Origin: Verticillium longisporum
Taxonomy: Eukaryota > Ascomycota > Sordariomycetes > Glomerellales > Plectosphaerellaceae
DNA length: 64,000 nt
NCBI GenBank assembly: GCA_019188255.1
Contig: JAETXT010000003.1
Location: 6,014,001-6,078,000, forward strand
Reading direction: 5' to 3'
In this document: piece by piece, positions 24,222 through 35,307 of the stretch
Numbering within the stretch: position 1 is the first letter of the stretch
Layout: every line of letters begins with the position of its first letter
Program-made: the position numbers and the translations under genes
Notes under the pieces: generated by a model
Databases searched by the model: none
What the model was told of the DNA's origin: nothing
What the model saw: only the letters and a program-made list of their open reading frames with translations

Positions 24222-25070
24222 TCACTTGGTCAAGGTCATGGTAGCCACATCCTCCTCCGCCTCAGCATTGTAGCCCCACGAGACGCCCCAGTTGCTCCCC
24301 TCGCACGGCTTGTCGAAGAAGCTCATCTTGCCCGGATCCTGCCCCTTCTTGCCGCTATGTGACACGACACACAGGACAGAGTCAAAGTCGGGATGCTCGA
24401 TGGTGAAGATGAGGGCCATGCCAGGCTTTTCCTCAGACTGCATGACATCTGCGTCGTGTGAGTGGCTGCGCCTGCGTTCTCAGTGGTTGTTCTTTGCTTT
24501 TCACCTACAGCGATACACATCCCCGAGCGACCATTCGGACGCGTACTCCAAGCTATCCTCGTTGCTGCGAGGCACAGAACGCACCAGCTCAGGTGGACTC
24601 TGGAAGATTTGATAGTTGTCGTCGCTGCCCATCGCGGATCCCGGCATGGACCTGGTGATATCCAGCCACGTGGTCCCGTCCTCGGCCAGGGCGCGCCACG
24701 ACAGTTTGCCTTTGGCATCCCAGGCGATGATCGTTGTGGTAGCGTCTTGGTCGCCCCAGAGGCGAACAATCTCTGAATTGTCCGCCTCGTGACATGGCGT
24801 CGTCGAAACATCAAACTCGGCGCCCTTTGTGTTCTCTAATGCCTGTCTCTCCGGTCCTTCGATGCTGAATTCGCAGAACAACGGACTAGTGCCATCCGTG
24901 GAGGTCATGAGTTGCTCCCAATTACAGCGATCCTCTACGGCGGAGCATACTCGGCGGCTGAGGAGAATGATGCTGAGCCCGGGCTTTGCGTGTATTTGGT
25001 AGCCAGGTGGCAGTGTCTGGGCGAAGCCAAGACAGACGAAGCTGAACAGACACCAAACGGTAGCGAGCAT
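24222..25070 (-). CDS. Small secreted protein of unknown function, six cysteines
   Basis: Two exons, 25070..24509 and 24448..24222, encode 262 residues. The start was placed at the methionine of MLATVWCLFSFVCLGFAQ, a clear signal peptide; the frame stays open upstream but that part does not look like protein. The mature part has six cysteines (RVC, DRC, LFC, TPC, VLC, KPC), no transmembrane helix and no enzyme motif. Aromatic and acidic residues are spread evenly, as in small beta-rich secreted proteins. It lies between 12-cysteine copies B and C but does not share their motifs. An effector or cell-wall role is possible but unproven. I do not recognise the family. Confidence 0.65.
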
Positions 25071-27908
25071 CGTGGTTCTCGATACACAAGCAAGAGAGCA
25101 AGGGCAAGAAAGTGATGGGCAAGTATCGGAACGATGACCATCTACAGAGGTCTGAGCATTGTCTATATGCTCACGGAGGATATACAAATCGCAACGCTGA
25201 CTTCTGGAGCGAGAGGCGAGCGGTGTTACGCAAGCATAGCTGCTACCCACCGGGCTAACAAGATGAATGCAAGCTTCCACGACGCCGTCGTCAGCAACGG
25301 GAAGCTTCTGTCCAACAAGAGACAGGCCACAATTCACATGCTCACACAACGGCAACATGGCTCGTTTGTAGGCCGCAACAGTATCCTCAACTGTCATACT
25401 ATGGGCAGCGCACGGGTCATCTAACGAGTGCTTTTCTTAAGGAGGCTGCCGGGACGAAGATGCCTTCTCGCTTCATGTTACGAAGTCTGAATCCAAGAAC
25501 AGGGCAAGACAGGTCTCTGTCGAGATGGACAGGCCACGAGATTCATTCATGTCAGGGGAAGCCACTCACTGGATCTTGGAGGGGCTTAGCAAGGAGACGA
25601 GAACTGGCATCATCCCTTCCCAAAAGGAGCAATGTCATATTTGCTCGTTGTATGGTGCGTTTGCATCCCATGTTGCGGGGACACGGGTAATACGCAGCAG
25701 TAAACAAGCACCGAGCAGAGTGATACGACGTGACCGAAAGGGTTGGAAAGAGTCCACAAAGTCAACTTTTAGACGATGTTTGGATCCAGGCCGTAGGACA
25801 CGCGAGGCTGGCAATTCTGAGGTCGATCGACGACCAGATTGGACCGAGACAGAATCTCAGAAGACGACTTCGAACTGGAGATCGTCTGGTCGACGGGGTC
25901 GCACAGGCCCAATTTGATATGTTGCCATCCGAATCATGTCGCACGGTTGATTGTCTTTGTGACAGAGTGATGCTGGGGCCCGAAGGATATGATCATGGTG
26001 GCCATATGGCATTGCCAAGTGGCGAAGTATATGGTCATCGGTCTTGAGTCTGTTGGCGAGGGGAAAGGGAGAGTGGGTGCTGGGTGTTATGAGCATGTCA
26101 AAGTCAGAGAAGCTCGAGTCAAGGAATCGTGGATAGATATATCCTCAGAGATACCCATCCAGGAGCTGCAGCCTAAAAATATACCCCGAGTCAAAAGCAA
26201 CTACCGAAAGACACGTTGCCAAAAACAATCATGACGGTGTAGTGGTTCTGGGGTCCGGAGCTGGAGCGCGCGGCAGGGTGGCCTGATTTTGCAACAGCAG
26301 ATGACGAATGGCGGGTCCATATCAGGATCTGTGAGTCGCTTCCCGAGGTGAAATCACACGTCTGTATTCGTAGAGAGAAGCGGAGCGGGTGACTCGCAAT
26401 CGGCACTTGCGAGAGTGGGTTGGATGGTGAGGTGGAGAGAGAGAAAGATGGCAAATAGATTAAAGTGGAATGGAGAAGTGGAGAGGAGATAGCGGGAAAT
26501 GCAGCCACTGTCACACTCGCTACTATTTGTGGCTGTCCTTGCCGCGCTGTCAGCTCCAGGCTCGCCGTCAGTGGAGAGACAACCGCCGGCGCGGTAACTA
26601 GACCCTCAAGCTTCTAATGTGGAGCTGCCAGATCGTTCGAGGTGGAACCCCACGAGGATTCAACGGTCGACAAGCAGGCCTCGCTGGCACCGGGAGGCCC
26701 CAACCGGTGGCCGGCCGGTGTTTCCGAGGTCGGATCGAGGTCGGGTATCAGTTGAAGGTACTGACTGACTGGCTAACTACACGTCGTTCTTTACTCGTGT
26801 GAAGCACCTCATTGGATCAGGATAGGGTCATTTGGAAGAGTCCGTTGGATGCATCCATGATGGAGCAAGGTGCGAGGACAACTTTTGGACACGTGCGAAG
26901 CTGGGTGTGGCGAGAAGACATTGTCAGGAGGGAAAGGAAGGGGGGAGGTCAGGACAGAATGGCCTGATTTCCCCGCTCACGTCGATTCAAATGCTGGGCA
27001 GACTGGCGTATGCAGTCAGTCAGATTACAGACCGAAAGAGGCCAGCGGGACGGGAAGGTCAGGCCGGATAATGCCAGCCACCATGTAGGCCAAAAACCCC
27101 CATCCATTCGAACGACGTCTTGGCGCGCAAAAAGGCGTAGAGGGTGGAGGGGGTGGCCGCGCCGAGCGGCCAGCGCCTGCAAGAACCATTCATCCTGTGC
27201 TGTTGCGTTTCAACCTCCCCGCCCTTTCTCGCCGTCTCTGCCCAATGGCAACAGTTCGTTTCCCCTCATCCTTGTCGATCTCGTTGACTTTGGCGCCCGG
27301 AATCCCGCCAACGGCCCCTCATTGGTTTGACCCGATCGCGTCGAGAAGGAAGCAAGGGCGCACAGAGCCGTCATTGGCCAGCTCCCATGCCACTCATCTT
27401 GGGCGTTCGGTCGACCCTGGCGATTCTATTCTCAGAAACACATGTGCTTTCCCTACTCGTCTCCCGCTAGATTCTCGATGTTCTTGGGTCGGCTGCACTT
27501 TGGCCGTCCGGCTGGCCAGGCGGGTTGGCAGCCTGCCTAGCTCCACGAACCACACCAAATTTACACGCCCACCTCTGCTTGCAGCACACTTGCAGTAGCC
27601 ATCCTTGCAATCTGAATGTTCGCTCCGAAAGTCAGCAGCTCGTCCACGTTCTGGCATATATCTCCATCTCCTCCCACAAGCGACCATGGGTCCGCTCGAG
27701 ATGAAGCCTCTTCCACCTGGTCAGCCTCGTGGCCATATACCTCTTGCGGACAGACCTTCTCACCTTGCTCTACGCCGATGAAGCCCTCTCGTGCCGGCTT
27801 GGTAATGATCTCCAGACCTTGACATCAACCGCCCCGACCCTTCGCCTCCCTTCCGGCTCCGCACCATCTCCCGCCGCTCTCACTCTCACTCCTCTCCTAC
27901 GGTTCGCC
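25071..27908. other. Long intergenic region upstream of copy C
   Basis: 2.84 kb between the divergent starts of the secreted-protein gene and copy C. No conserved gene is seen. A 68-codon frame with an ATG start (27616..27822) ends 86 nt before the copy C start and would be an upstream ORF if transcribed with it. Confidence 0.45.
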
Positions 27909-29720
27909 ATGGCTCCTCGACACATTGCACAGGCTCTGGGCCTGTTGTCGCTCGCCTCGAGTGTCCTATCATTATACGTCACACCCGAATCCGACTGTGC
28001 CGCGTTGTGCCTGGGAAGCGCGAATGAGACGATAAGCTCGACGGAAGCCTCCATCTCCGCATCCGACATTGCTTGCAGGGATGCCGAGTACAGTTCCTCC
28101 TCCTCAGGAATCAGGTATCGCAACTGCATTGACTGCTTGAGCAAGAGTCAAGAAACGGACGGCGAAGAGAGTGACCTGCAATGGATGCTGTGTAAGTGTA
28201 AAGCCTAGTGCACCTACACCTAGCCCATGCTAACAAGTCGTGCAGACAACATGCGCTATGCGTTGAATACATGCCTCTTTGACGAGTCAACAGCCGTCAA
28301 TTCGCCATGCATCATCAACTATGCGTGCGAGCCACTGGAAGACGCCCTGAGAACAGGCCTCACCACCCCTGGCGAGCAAAACTTCGACTATTGCACGGCG
28401 GACGAAGGCGCCTTCTCAAAGAAATGGCATTGGTCCTGTGTCTCATGTCTCAAGAGCAGTGGGACGCAGGTCTATCTATCCAACTGTAAGTATCCGTTTG
28501 CTTAAGCCCCCTGGTGTAACCTATCCAGACTGACCTGTGTGACAGTCCTTCAAGCACTTAAAGCCGGCTGCGAGCAGAAGCCTGAGCTCGGAGATGTGCT
28601 CACTATGCGCGGAGAGATCTTCTCCAAGACACTGCTGAACATTACCGTGACCAACACCACTCTACCTGGCGAAGGAGGAGCTGATTCGTCCACCATGACA
28701 ACGGGTACCTTGGTTGGTATCGGCGTCGGAGGCGGTCTCGGCCTTCTGGGAGCCATCGCACTCACCGTCGCTTGCTGCCGTCGCCGAAAGAAGAGAAAGG
28801 CCGCGGAGCAGGACGACCTTGACCGAACACCCCCACCGGACAGGAGCAATGCAAGCTCCTTCACGGCCATTAACCACAGCCCGTTCCTCCGAGACCACAA
28901 GAAGTCACCTTCTATCTCTACGGAGTATGAACTCCAGGAGAAACAAAAGCACATTAACAATGCCGACTACTACGATAGGATGGAAGAAGAAGCGCGAATC
29001 GGCCGCGCCAATGCGAGCTACAACTTCGATCCCCGCCTTTCACAGCATGGTCCCGGCAGCGCCATGCCCACACATCCGGCGTATAACCCCCGTATGACCA
29101 TGAGCCAGCCTGCAAAGTTATCATCGCTTGCTCCTGCCCCACAACGGTCCAGAGCGAACACGCCCGACTCCTACGCCCTCCAAGCCTATCTTAATGCCGC
29201 TGAAGACGGAGTCCCAGGCGGCATTCCACGCTCCGGATCACAAACCCCATCTGGCCGTGGCTCACCACCTGCCTCCACTGGACGCTCTTCCGCAGAGCCC
29301 CCGGTCACCGGCACCAGCACCACCCTCACAGCCCAACAGCTCCCCGGCGGCATTCCCCCTCCGCCTCCGGGCCCCCCTCCTTCTCAAGCGCACGCCGCGG
29401 CGTCCAAGACTCGCTCCACGAGGGCGCCTTCTCTTGTGCTCCCCTCTCTACCTCGCATCCGCATGCCCAAGAGGTACGCACCCCCGACCATCAACGTCGA
29501 GGGCGCCACTCCGGTCGACGGCGACCGCCATCCGGCCGATGAGATGCAAATATCTGAGCCCATTGCCCTCCACGAGGCGCGTTTCACGGACAAACCTCTT
29601 GGCGGGCCCGTCGTTCTCGCTGATTCGGCGCCGAAGAGGAATATCGACCCAAGGGTGTATGAGAATGACCAGCCGATCAACAGCGGCAAGAGCACGCTGT
29701 TCGGATGGTCTGGGAATTAG
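27909..29720 (+). CDS. 12-cysteine single-pass membrane protein, copy C
   Basis: Intact third paralogue, the only one on the plus strand. Exons are 27909..28191, 28246..28485 and 28546..29720, encoding 565 residues. A signal peptide (MAPRHIAQALGLLSLASSVLS) leads into the 12-cysteine ectodomain: DCAALC, IAC, NCIDC, NTC, SPC, YAC, FDYC, SCVSC and AGC. The conserved RYALNTCLF and FLQALKAGCEQKP segments flank it. The transmembrane helix is glycine-rich (LVGIGVGGGLGLLGAIALTV) and followed by CCRRRKKRK. The cytoplasmic tail is the longest of the three and holds a polyproline stretch (GGIPPPPPGPPPS), a possible SH3 or profilin ligand. Both introns are at the positions shared with A and B. Molecular role unknown. 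Confidence 0.85.
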
Positions 29721-29953
29721 GGGTGTTTCCACGTAAACCGCTTCAATAGGGATCTTTTTTTCAGGGTAGGCTTTTTTGATTGGAGTTTGGGGTAGGATTA
29801 TTGCGAATACAGCCGGCGTGGCGTACTCTTCACCAGACAGATCCACGATAAAACGTGGACTACTTTTTTTGAAATGGTATTCATTAATTCATCTTGCTCT
29901 CTCTATCATTGTGTATGTGCTATGCTATGCTTCACCCAACGTCTGCTGATGCT

Positions 29954-31175
29954 CTAATCCCCGAGACGCCTGCCAGGACCCCTGGTCCTCCACGCTTCGG
30001 GAAGGGGGCCGCTGCCGGTGGCGGCGCCAGTGGTGCGCCCGGTCGATGGCTCAGCGGCTCGCGGACGAATGGCAGTGCCAAAGTTGCGCTCCAGGATGCG
30101 AGGCGTCTCGATGAAGCGGGACAGGAACCCAGGCGTGGGCAGCAGGTTCCGCCCGCCGGTAAAGGTCGGGTAGATCCTCGTCAGGAAATCGAACAGGTGG
30201 GCGGCGAAGAAGCCAATAAGCTGCATGAGAAACGTCATGGCGCCACCGGGAAACAGCAGAGACATGAGCATCATGGCAAAGGGCATGAGTTGGGCGGGAA
30301 TGGTGATGAAGTAGATGCTGGCCTTCTGGCCGCGCTGGTCTTGGGTCACGGTGCGGCACATGGCGAGGATCAGGGCCGAGAGGAAGAAGCCGCCGCCAAA
30401 GAGCCAGGAGGCTACGGTCTGCGAGGAGAGGATTAGCTCAACTCGGAAGCTTTTACTGGGTTTGTGATTTTTTGTATCGATCGATCGACATGGGACAGGA
30501 AAGGTGCCCGCAGGCAAAAAGATGTAGGGAGCTTATATCCACCCGAGCAACATTGAATCGCTGCCCGGGACATCGAATATGCTTCCCACCATGCCCACGC
30601 CGCAGACCAAGCCCTAATGAGGTAGCGGACCGGCTGTGCCGTGGGGGTGATCTTCCTCGTTTTCAGGAACCGCTGTAGCTGTGGGGATACACCACGCGGG
30701 CAGATAGACGAGGTGGTTTTGTCATGATTGATAGACGAAGAACACAGGTCACAGGGAAGGACACAATGGGGCAAGATGAGCAGGCAAAGGCTTACCGTGA
30801 TGACGCCGCCGACAAACAAGAGGTACCATATGACATCCTCCTTCTTGGAGAAGCGAGGGTTGCCGACCTCAAGGGCGCTTGTGTAGCTGTACAGAAAGTA
30901 CGTGTCAAACAGCAGGCTCAGCTGGGGACCAGTGACGAGGAAGTTCGACCAGATCCTCCAAGCTTGGGGAGGAAAAGTGAAAAGTTTTTCGGGCATGAAC
31001 GTAAGCCAATGCGCAGGGAGAGCCCCCAGGTATACGGAGATCGAAGTCACGAATGCTGCCGTTGCGACGGTTCTGTGACTGTTAGCAATGGTCATTGAGG
31101 GGGACTCGCAGAGATAGATGCTTACCTGGCGATGGGCGGGGCCCGCCAGTAGCCATCCAACATGTCCGACGACAT
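29954..31175 (-). CDS. DER1: Derlin, ER-associated degradation channel component
   Basis: Multi-pass ER membrane protein of the rhomboid pseudoprotease class, which helps move misfolded proteins to the cytosol for degradation. Exons are 31175..31126, 31072..30796 and 30418..29954, encoding 263 residues. The protein starts MSSDMLDGYWRAPPIART. The derlin signature WRIWSNFLVTG and the following LFDTYFLYSYTSALE are clear, and later helices read FFLSALILAMCRTVTQDQRG and FGTAIRPR in the tail. No rhomboid Ser/His dyad is seen, as expected. Intron 2 is 377 nt, unusually long here; the open frame through it does not resemble derlins. The tail is Gly/Pro/Arg-rich. It is divergent from HIS3. Confidence 0.85.
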
Positions 31176-31632
31176 ACTGGCAAGCGAGGTCAATCAAATG
31201 CAATTGAAGACCTTTCAGAAAGTGAAACAGAGTCCGTGATGACTTGATTGTAGTTGTGAAGAGATAGGGCACAGCCAGCTGGGCGGGTTGCAACAAGCTG
31301 GTGCGGACAGTCCAAGGGCCAAGGTTCAAGTTTTGGTGAAACTGTGTCTTCGGAAGGTAAGGAGGGCAAAAGAAGGAAGAAGAACACGACGCGCCATAAA
31401 AAGGGCAGGAGCCTTTTTTCTGCCGTGGAGAGCTCCCCACAGCTCCCGGTTTTGGTGTAGGCGGTGAATCACTATACCCGACATCGGATTGGTCGACATT
31501 CGCCTCTGAGCCAGTATTTTGTTGATTGACTGGGCAGCGCCCTTTGGATAAGGATTACTAGTAGATCTTGGAATATACCGTGTAGAGAAAACATTGCGCA
31601 GACATCACTCCTTTGTCTGAACCACCGACGCT
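31176..31632. promoter_or_regulatory. Divergent promoter region, DER1 / HIS3
   Basis: 457 bp. A TGAATCA element at about 31466-31472 differs by one base from the Gcn4/CPC1 site TGA(C/G)TCA that drives amino-acid biosynthetic genes. This is weak support for general amino-acid control of HIS3. Confidence 0.35.
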
Positions 31633-32418
31633 ATGTCTTCCAAATCAGTAAGCCCGCGCTGGGCGGCCATGGCTCGTGACACCAACGAGACCAAGATTCA
31701 GATTGCCCTGAACCTCGATGGCGGGGACTTCCCACCCGACACCGACTCGCGGTTGACATCTGCCAAGGAGGAAGGCCATGCCTCCCAGGCGAGCAAGTCG
31801 CAGATTATCAGCGTCAACACGGGCATCGGCTTCCTCGACCACATGCTGCACGCCCTGGCCAAGCATGCTGGCTGGAGTCTGGCGCTGAACTGCAAGGGCG
31901 ACCTTCACAGTACGTGTGCCCCTCCATTGCCCCTCCATCCGCCACTTGAACTCTTCAGATGCACAACGAACGGACCGAACAGCAGACTGACCATATCAAT
32001 CAATAGTTGACGACCACCACACCGCGGAAGACGTTTGCATCACCCTCGGTTACGCTTTTGCCCAGGCCCTCAACAGCATGGCCGGTCTGGCGCGCTTCGG
32101 CTATGCCTACGCCCCCTCGACGAGGCCCTCTCCCGCGCCGTCATCGACCTCTCCAACCGCCCCTACAGCGTCATCGACCTCGGCCTCAAGCGTGAGAAGA
32201 TTGGCGACCTTAGCTGCGAGATGATCCCCCACTGCCTGCAGAGCTTCGCTCAGGGTGCCCGCGTCACCCTGCACGTCGACTGCCTGCGCGGCGAGAACGA
32301 CCACCACAGGGCCGAGAGCGCGTTCAAGGCGCTGGCGATTGCGGTGCGCCAGGCCACTACCAAGGTCGCCGGCAGGGAGGGCGAGATTCCTAGCACCAAG
32401 GGCACCCTGAGTGCATGA
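31633..32418 (+). CDS. HIS3: Imidazoleglycerol-phosphate dehydratase (one frame break)
   Basis: Catalyses the dehydration of imidazole glycerol phosphate in histidine biosynthesis. Exons are 31633..31909 and 32007..32418. Manganese-binding histidine motifs are present: [22 protein letters not shown] and [15 protein letters not shown]. Length, about 229 residues once the frame is read through, fits the family. The exon sum is one base short of a multiple of three. The break lies in a C run at 32112-32116, where the conserved FGYAYAP...LDEALSRAV sequence changes frame. A missing C in the homopolymer explains it. The gene is essential without histidine, so a sequence error is likelier than loss. 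Confidence 0.92.
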
Positions 32419-32687
32419 GCAATATACCATCTTCGAATTGGCACGAGGGCATGTTATAGCCGGGTCTCTACTCCTGAACACGGTGGTTCACGCTGTGGCC
32501 CCGATTGATGTCCCTGGTGTCTCTCATTAATCTTGATCATCCATTTGACGAGTAACAAAGTCTGCCCGACTTGGATCCTGAACGCCATGCTGTCCTTAAA
32601 CACACATTATCCATATCCCGTATCCAGTACAATCAATGATGTAGTTGGTAGTCCCCAAAACAAAATCCAACCCAATAACTCAGCCAT

Positions 32688-34761
32688 TCAAGGCTTGACA
32701 TTCTCCTTGTTGAGAATGTTGTTTACTGCCCGCCGTTTTTCAGCTTTCCGCTGCTCGATTCGAGCGATGGCGGCTGCTCGCCTTTCAGGCGGAATAGCGC
32801 TCCTTGACATGTTGGCTCCTAGCATCGTGCTGGCCTCGGTATCTGGCACGCCAAGACGGGCGAACCGGTTTTGCAGTAGATCGATATCGCCGTGGTCTCT
32901 ATCCAAGAATCGATGTCGTGGGGCAGGCGTTGCGCCCGAGGGAATGACGCTGGAGATCTGAATCTGCTGGTTGATGTCGGTGCCAAGGCGCTCTCTGTTG
33001 CGAGGGGATCGGGGGATGAATGGTTTCCAGCGTGGCCTTTCGAGTTCGACTCTGTCTTCCAGAATGTTGAAACTAGGCTTCGCCGGCTCTTCTCCTGTTG
33101 CCTTGGATACTCCATCGTCTTGCTCCTTGAATCGGCCTCCTAGGTCATGCAATGGCCTCTCGTTCAGCTTTTTGCCCAGCGACTGCACCAAATCAAAGCT
33201 TCCCTTCCCTGCCTCAACTCCAACATCTTCTTTATCGACTTGTGTGAGGGCAGGTTTCGTTTGTGACGGACGGATGGGATCACTCGCCACACGTGTGGCG
33301 GGCTTCACCTCGGCAGTTGTGTGTGATGCCCCGTGCTTCAGCATCCTAATCTCCCTCTTCAGATCAGAGATCTTGTCCGTTGCAGTCTGCAGAACACGTT
33401 TCGTCTCCTCCTGGCGCGCTGTGGTCTCGGTTCGGAAGGATTCGTACTCCTCTTTCAAGCGACGCATCTCTTCATCTTTGCGGCGGATTTCCTCCCGCGC
33501 CTGTGTCAGCTCAGCATCAGCTTCACGAGATGAGCTGGTCGCTGCCCGTGCATCGCTTTTCGTTGAGGCAGAGGCGTGTTGCTCGGCCGCACGGAGCTCA
33601 GCTTTGAGTTGCTTGACCTGTGCGCGAAGGTCGCCGTTCTCTTTGACCTGCGTCCGGGCCCTCCTCAACTCGCGCTGCGTTTCCAAGAGCGTCTTCTGTG
33701 TTCGTGGTGAGGCTGCTTGTCGGCGGCGTCTGCTGTGTGTGTCCGCATCGTCTTCTTCCGGCTTATCAGTCATCAAGGACTCCACCTGCTTCAGCTGATC
33801 CCTGTACTGAACAGCAAGGGCCGTCTGTCGCGCCAGGTCCTTCATCAGCTGAGGGTTCTCGCCTTCATCGCCGTCGAGTCGTCGCGTGGCCATTTGCGCG
33901 GCCATTTCGGTAATCTTTTTCTCCATCTTCACAATCTTCTCCTGCTCTTCTTTGAGCTTTTCGTTGAGATCAACGGCCTCTGCGTCCTTCATCTTGGCGT
34001 AGGATTTTGCGAGTTGCTTATACTTCAGCAGTTTCTCCATCTCGGCCCGCGCGTCGTGGTGGTACTGTTCGAATTCCGACTTCCAGTACTTGCCTGACCT
34101 CGAAAAGGGCTCGTTGAGGTCAACTGTGATGTCGTGCATGCAGTTATCATCGTCGTCAGCTTCCTCCCACTCCTCCTCTGAGCTGTGGCCGTTGGCGTTT
34201 CTCCTTGCTGGCGAGGAACCGGAGGAGGAGTTCGAGCGGCGTGACTTCTCCATCGTCTCCGTTAATCGGGTGCGCTTTGATGCCGAGCCCTCGTCTTGCG
34301 GGGTGAATGAGTTAGGAAATTTCCCATGGCCGTTGTCGCGCGATCGGCTCTTTCCACGTGTCGGGTCAACACGGTCTACAGTGTTGTGGTCGAACGACAC
34401 GCGCTTGCGACGAGACGTGCCGGTGCCAGGTGTCAATAGGATTCCTTGCGGCTTCAAAGGGGTCCTTGAATCTTCGTCGTCCATTCTCGATTCGGTCGTC
34501 TGCTGGGCGAGTTGTGAAAAGTTGGGCGCGTTATCCTCGACGCGCGCTGGTGTTCCAAAGATGGCGCTCTTCAGGGCGCGAGCAGCGAAGACTGGTGCTG
34601 GCGTGTCTGGTTGTTCGGCAAAAGTTGTGTCATCTATGAGGAAGGAGTGTTAGCTCACGATGCGTATTCGTTGCGATCTGGATGTTCATCTCACCCGTCG
34701 CGACAGCTCTGGTGTCTCCAGACGCGCCCTCCAGGCCTTTCCTGAGCACCCAGCCGAGCAT
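32688..34761 (-). CDS. Cut12-like spindle pole body-associated protein
   Basis: Two exons, 34761..34695 and 34633..32688, encode 670 residues. The start MLGWVLRKGLEGASG is followed by a short segment with APVFAARALKSAIFGTPAR and RRKRVSFDHN, typical of the fungal Cut12 family, which attaches mitotic regulators to the spindle pole body. Residues from about 180 to 430 are charged and heptad-like, predicting coiled coils (KYKQLAKSYAKMKDAEAVDL onward). The C-terminus contains RHRFLDRDHGDID and a lysine-rich end. A cell-cycle scaffold role follows from the family; catalytic motifs are absent. It shares a divergent promoter region with GCN2. The frame is intact. Confidence 0.75.
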
Positions 34762-35237
34762 CGTAAGGCAGTGGTATCAACAGGCCGAATGACCATGCGA
34801 TGTGCAATCGAAAGCAAGTATCTGACACGCTTTTCGAGATGGGTTGTCGCAAATGTTGTCGGGGTCGTGGGGTGTTTGCAATGGGGAGAATCTGGGGTTT
34901 GGTCTCATCATGGCCTGGTGTATTGTTTACTTGGTTACCCCAAACGGCTAGAGGAGCAGTCGCGAAAGGTCTCCAGCGTTTAGAGGCTGCAGTTCTTTTG
35001 ATTGGCAGGCCTGGGTGTTGAAATGCGGGCCGGTGGGCAGAACCACGTCACACAGGGAAGGCCGCTGTCCTGCAACGACCCCGCTATTATCAGCTGGGCT
35101 GGTAGCGCTTTGCAGCCTAAGGGTCCCTTGTGCAGGGTGCTGATCTCAAGGCCAGTGGAAGACTCGACATGTGGGTGACGCTTTGCTCATTCAACACCAC
35201 TTTTTACCCAACATCAGTCACCAGTACACTTACGAAA

Positions 35238-35255
35238 ATGAGCTTCCCACAGTAA
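35238..35255 (+). promoter_or_regulatory. Possible upstream ORF in the GCN2 leader
   Basis: ATG-AGC-TTC-CCA-CAG-TAA sits 52 nt before the GCN2 start codon. Its end overlaps a GTAAGG that could instead be a 5' splice site. Whether it lies in the transcript is unknown. Confidence 0.35.
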
Positions 35256-35258
35256 GGA

Positions 35259-35278
35259 CTCACAGCTTATGCTGTGAG
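35259..35278 (+). repeat. Inverted repeat in the GCN2 leader
   Basis: CTCACAGC-TTAT-GCTGTGAG, a perfect 8-bp stem with a 4-nt loop, ends 29 nt before the GCN2 ATG. Confidence 0.6.
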
Positions 35279-35307
35279 AACCCTTTCGGTCCCTTCATCG
35301 TCCCATA

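Larger units (their letters stand above)
34762..35307. promoter_or_regulatory. Divergent promoter region, Cut12-like gene / GCN2
   Basis: 546 bp between opposed starts. Close to GCN2 it holds a five-codon upstream ORF (35238-35255) and an inverted repeat (35259-35278). Confidence 0.55.

Noticed and set aside
30433..31440. Long frame that reads through the DER1 intron
   Set aside because: The extra 120 residues do not resemble derlins, while splicing 30795-30419 joins conserved segments in frame.
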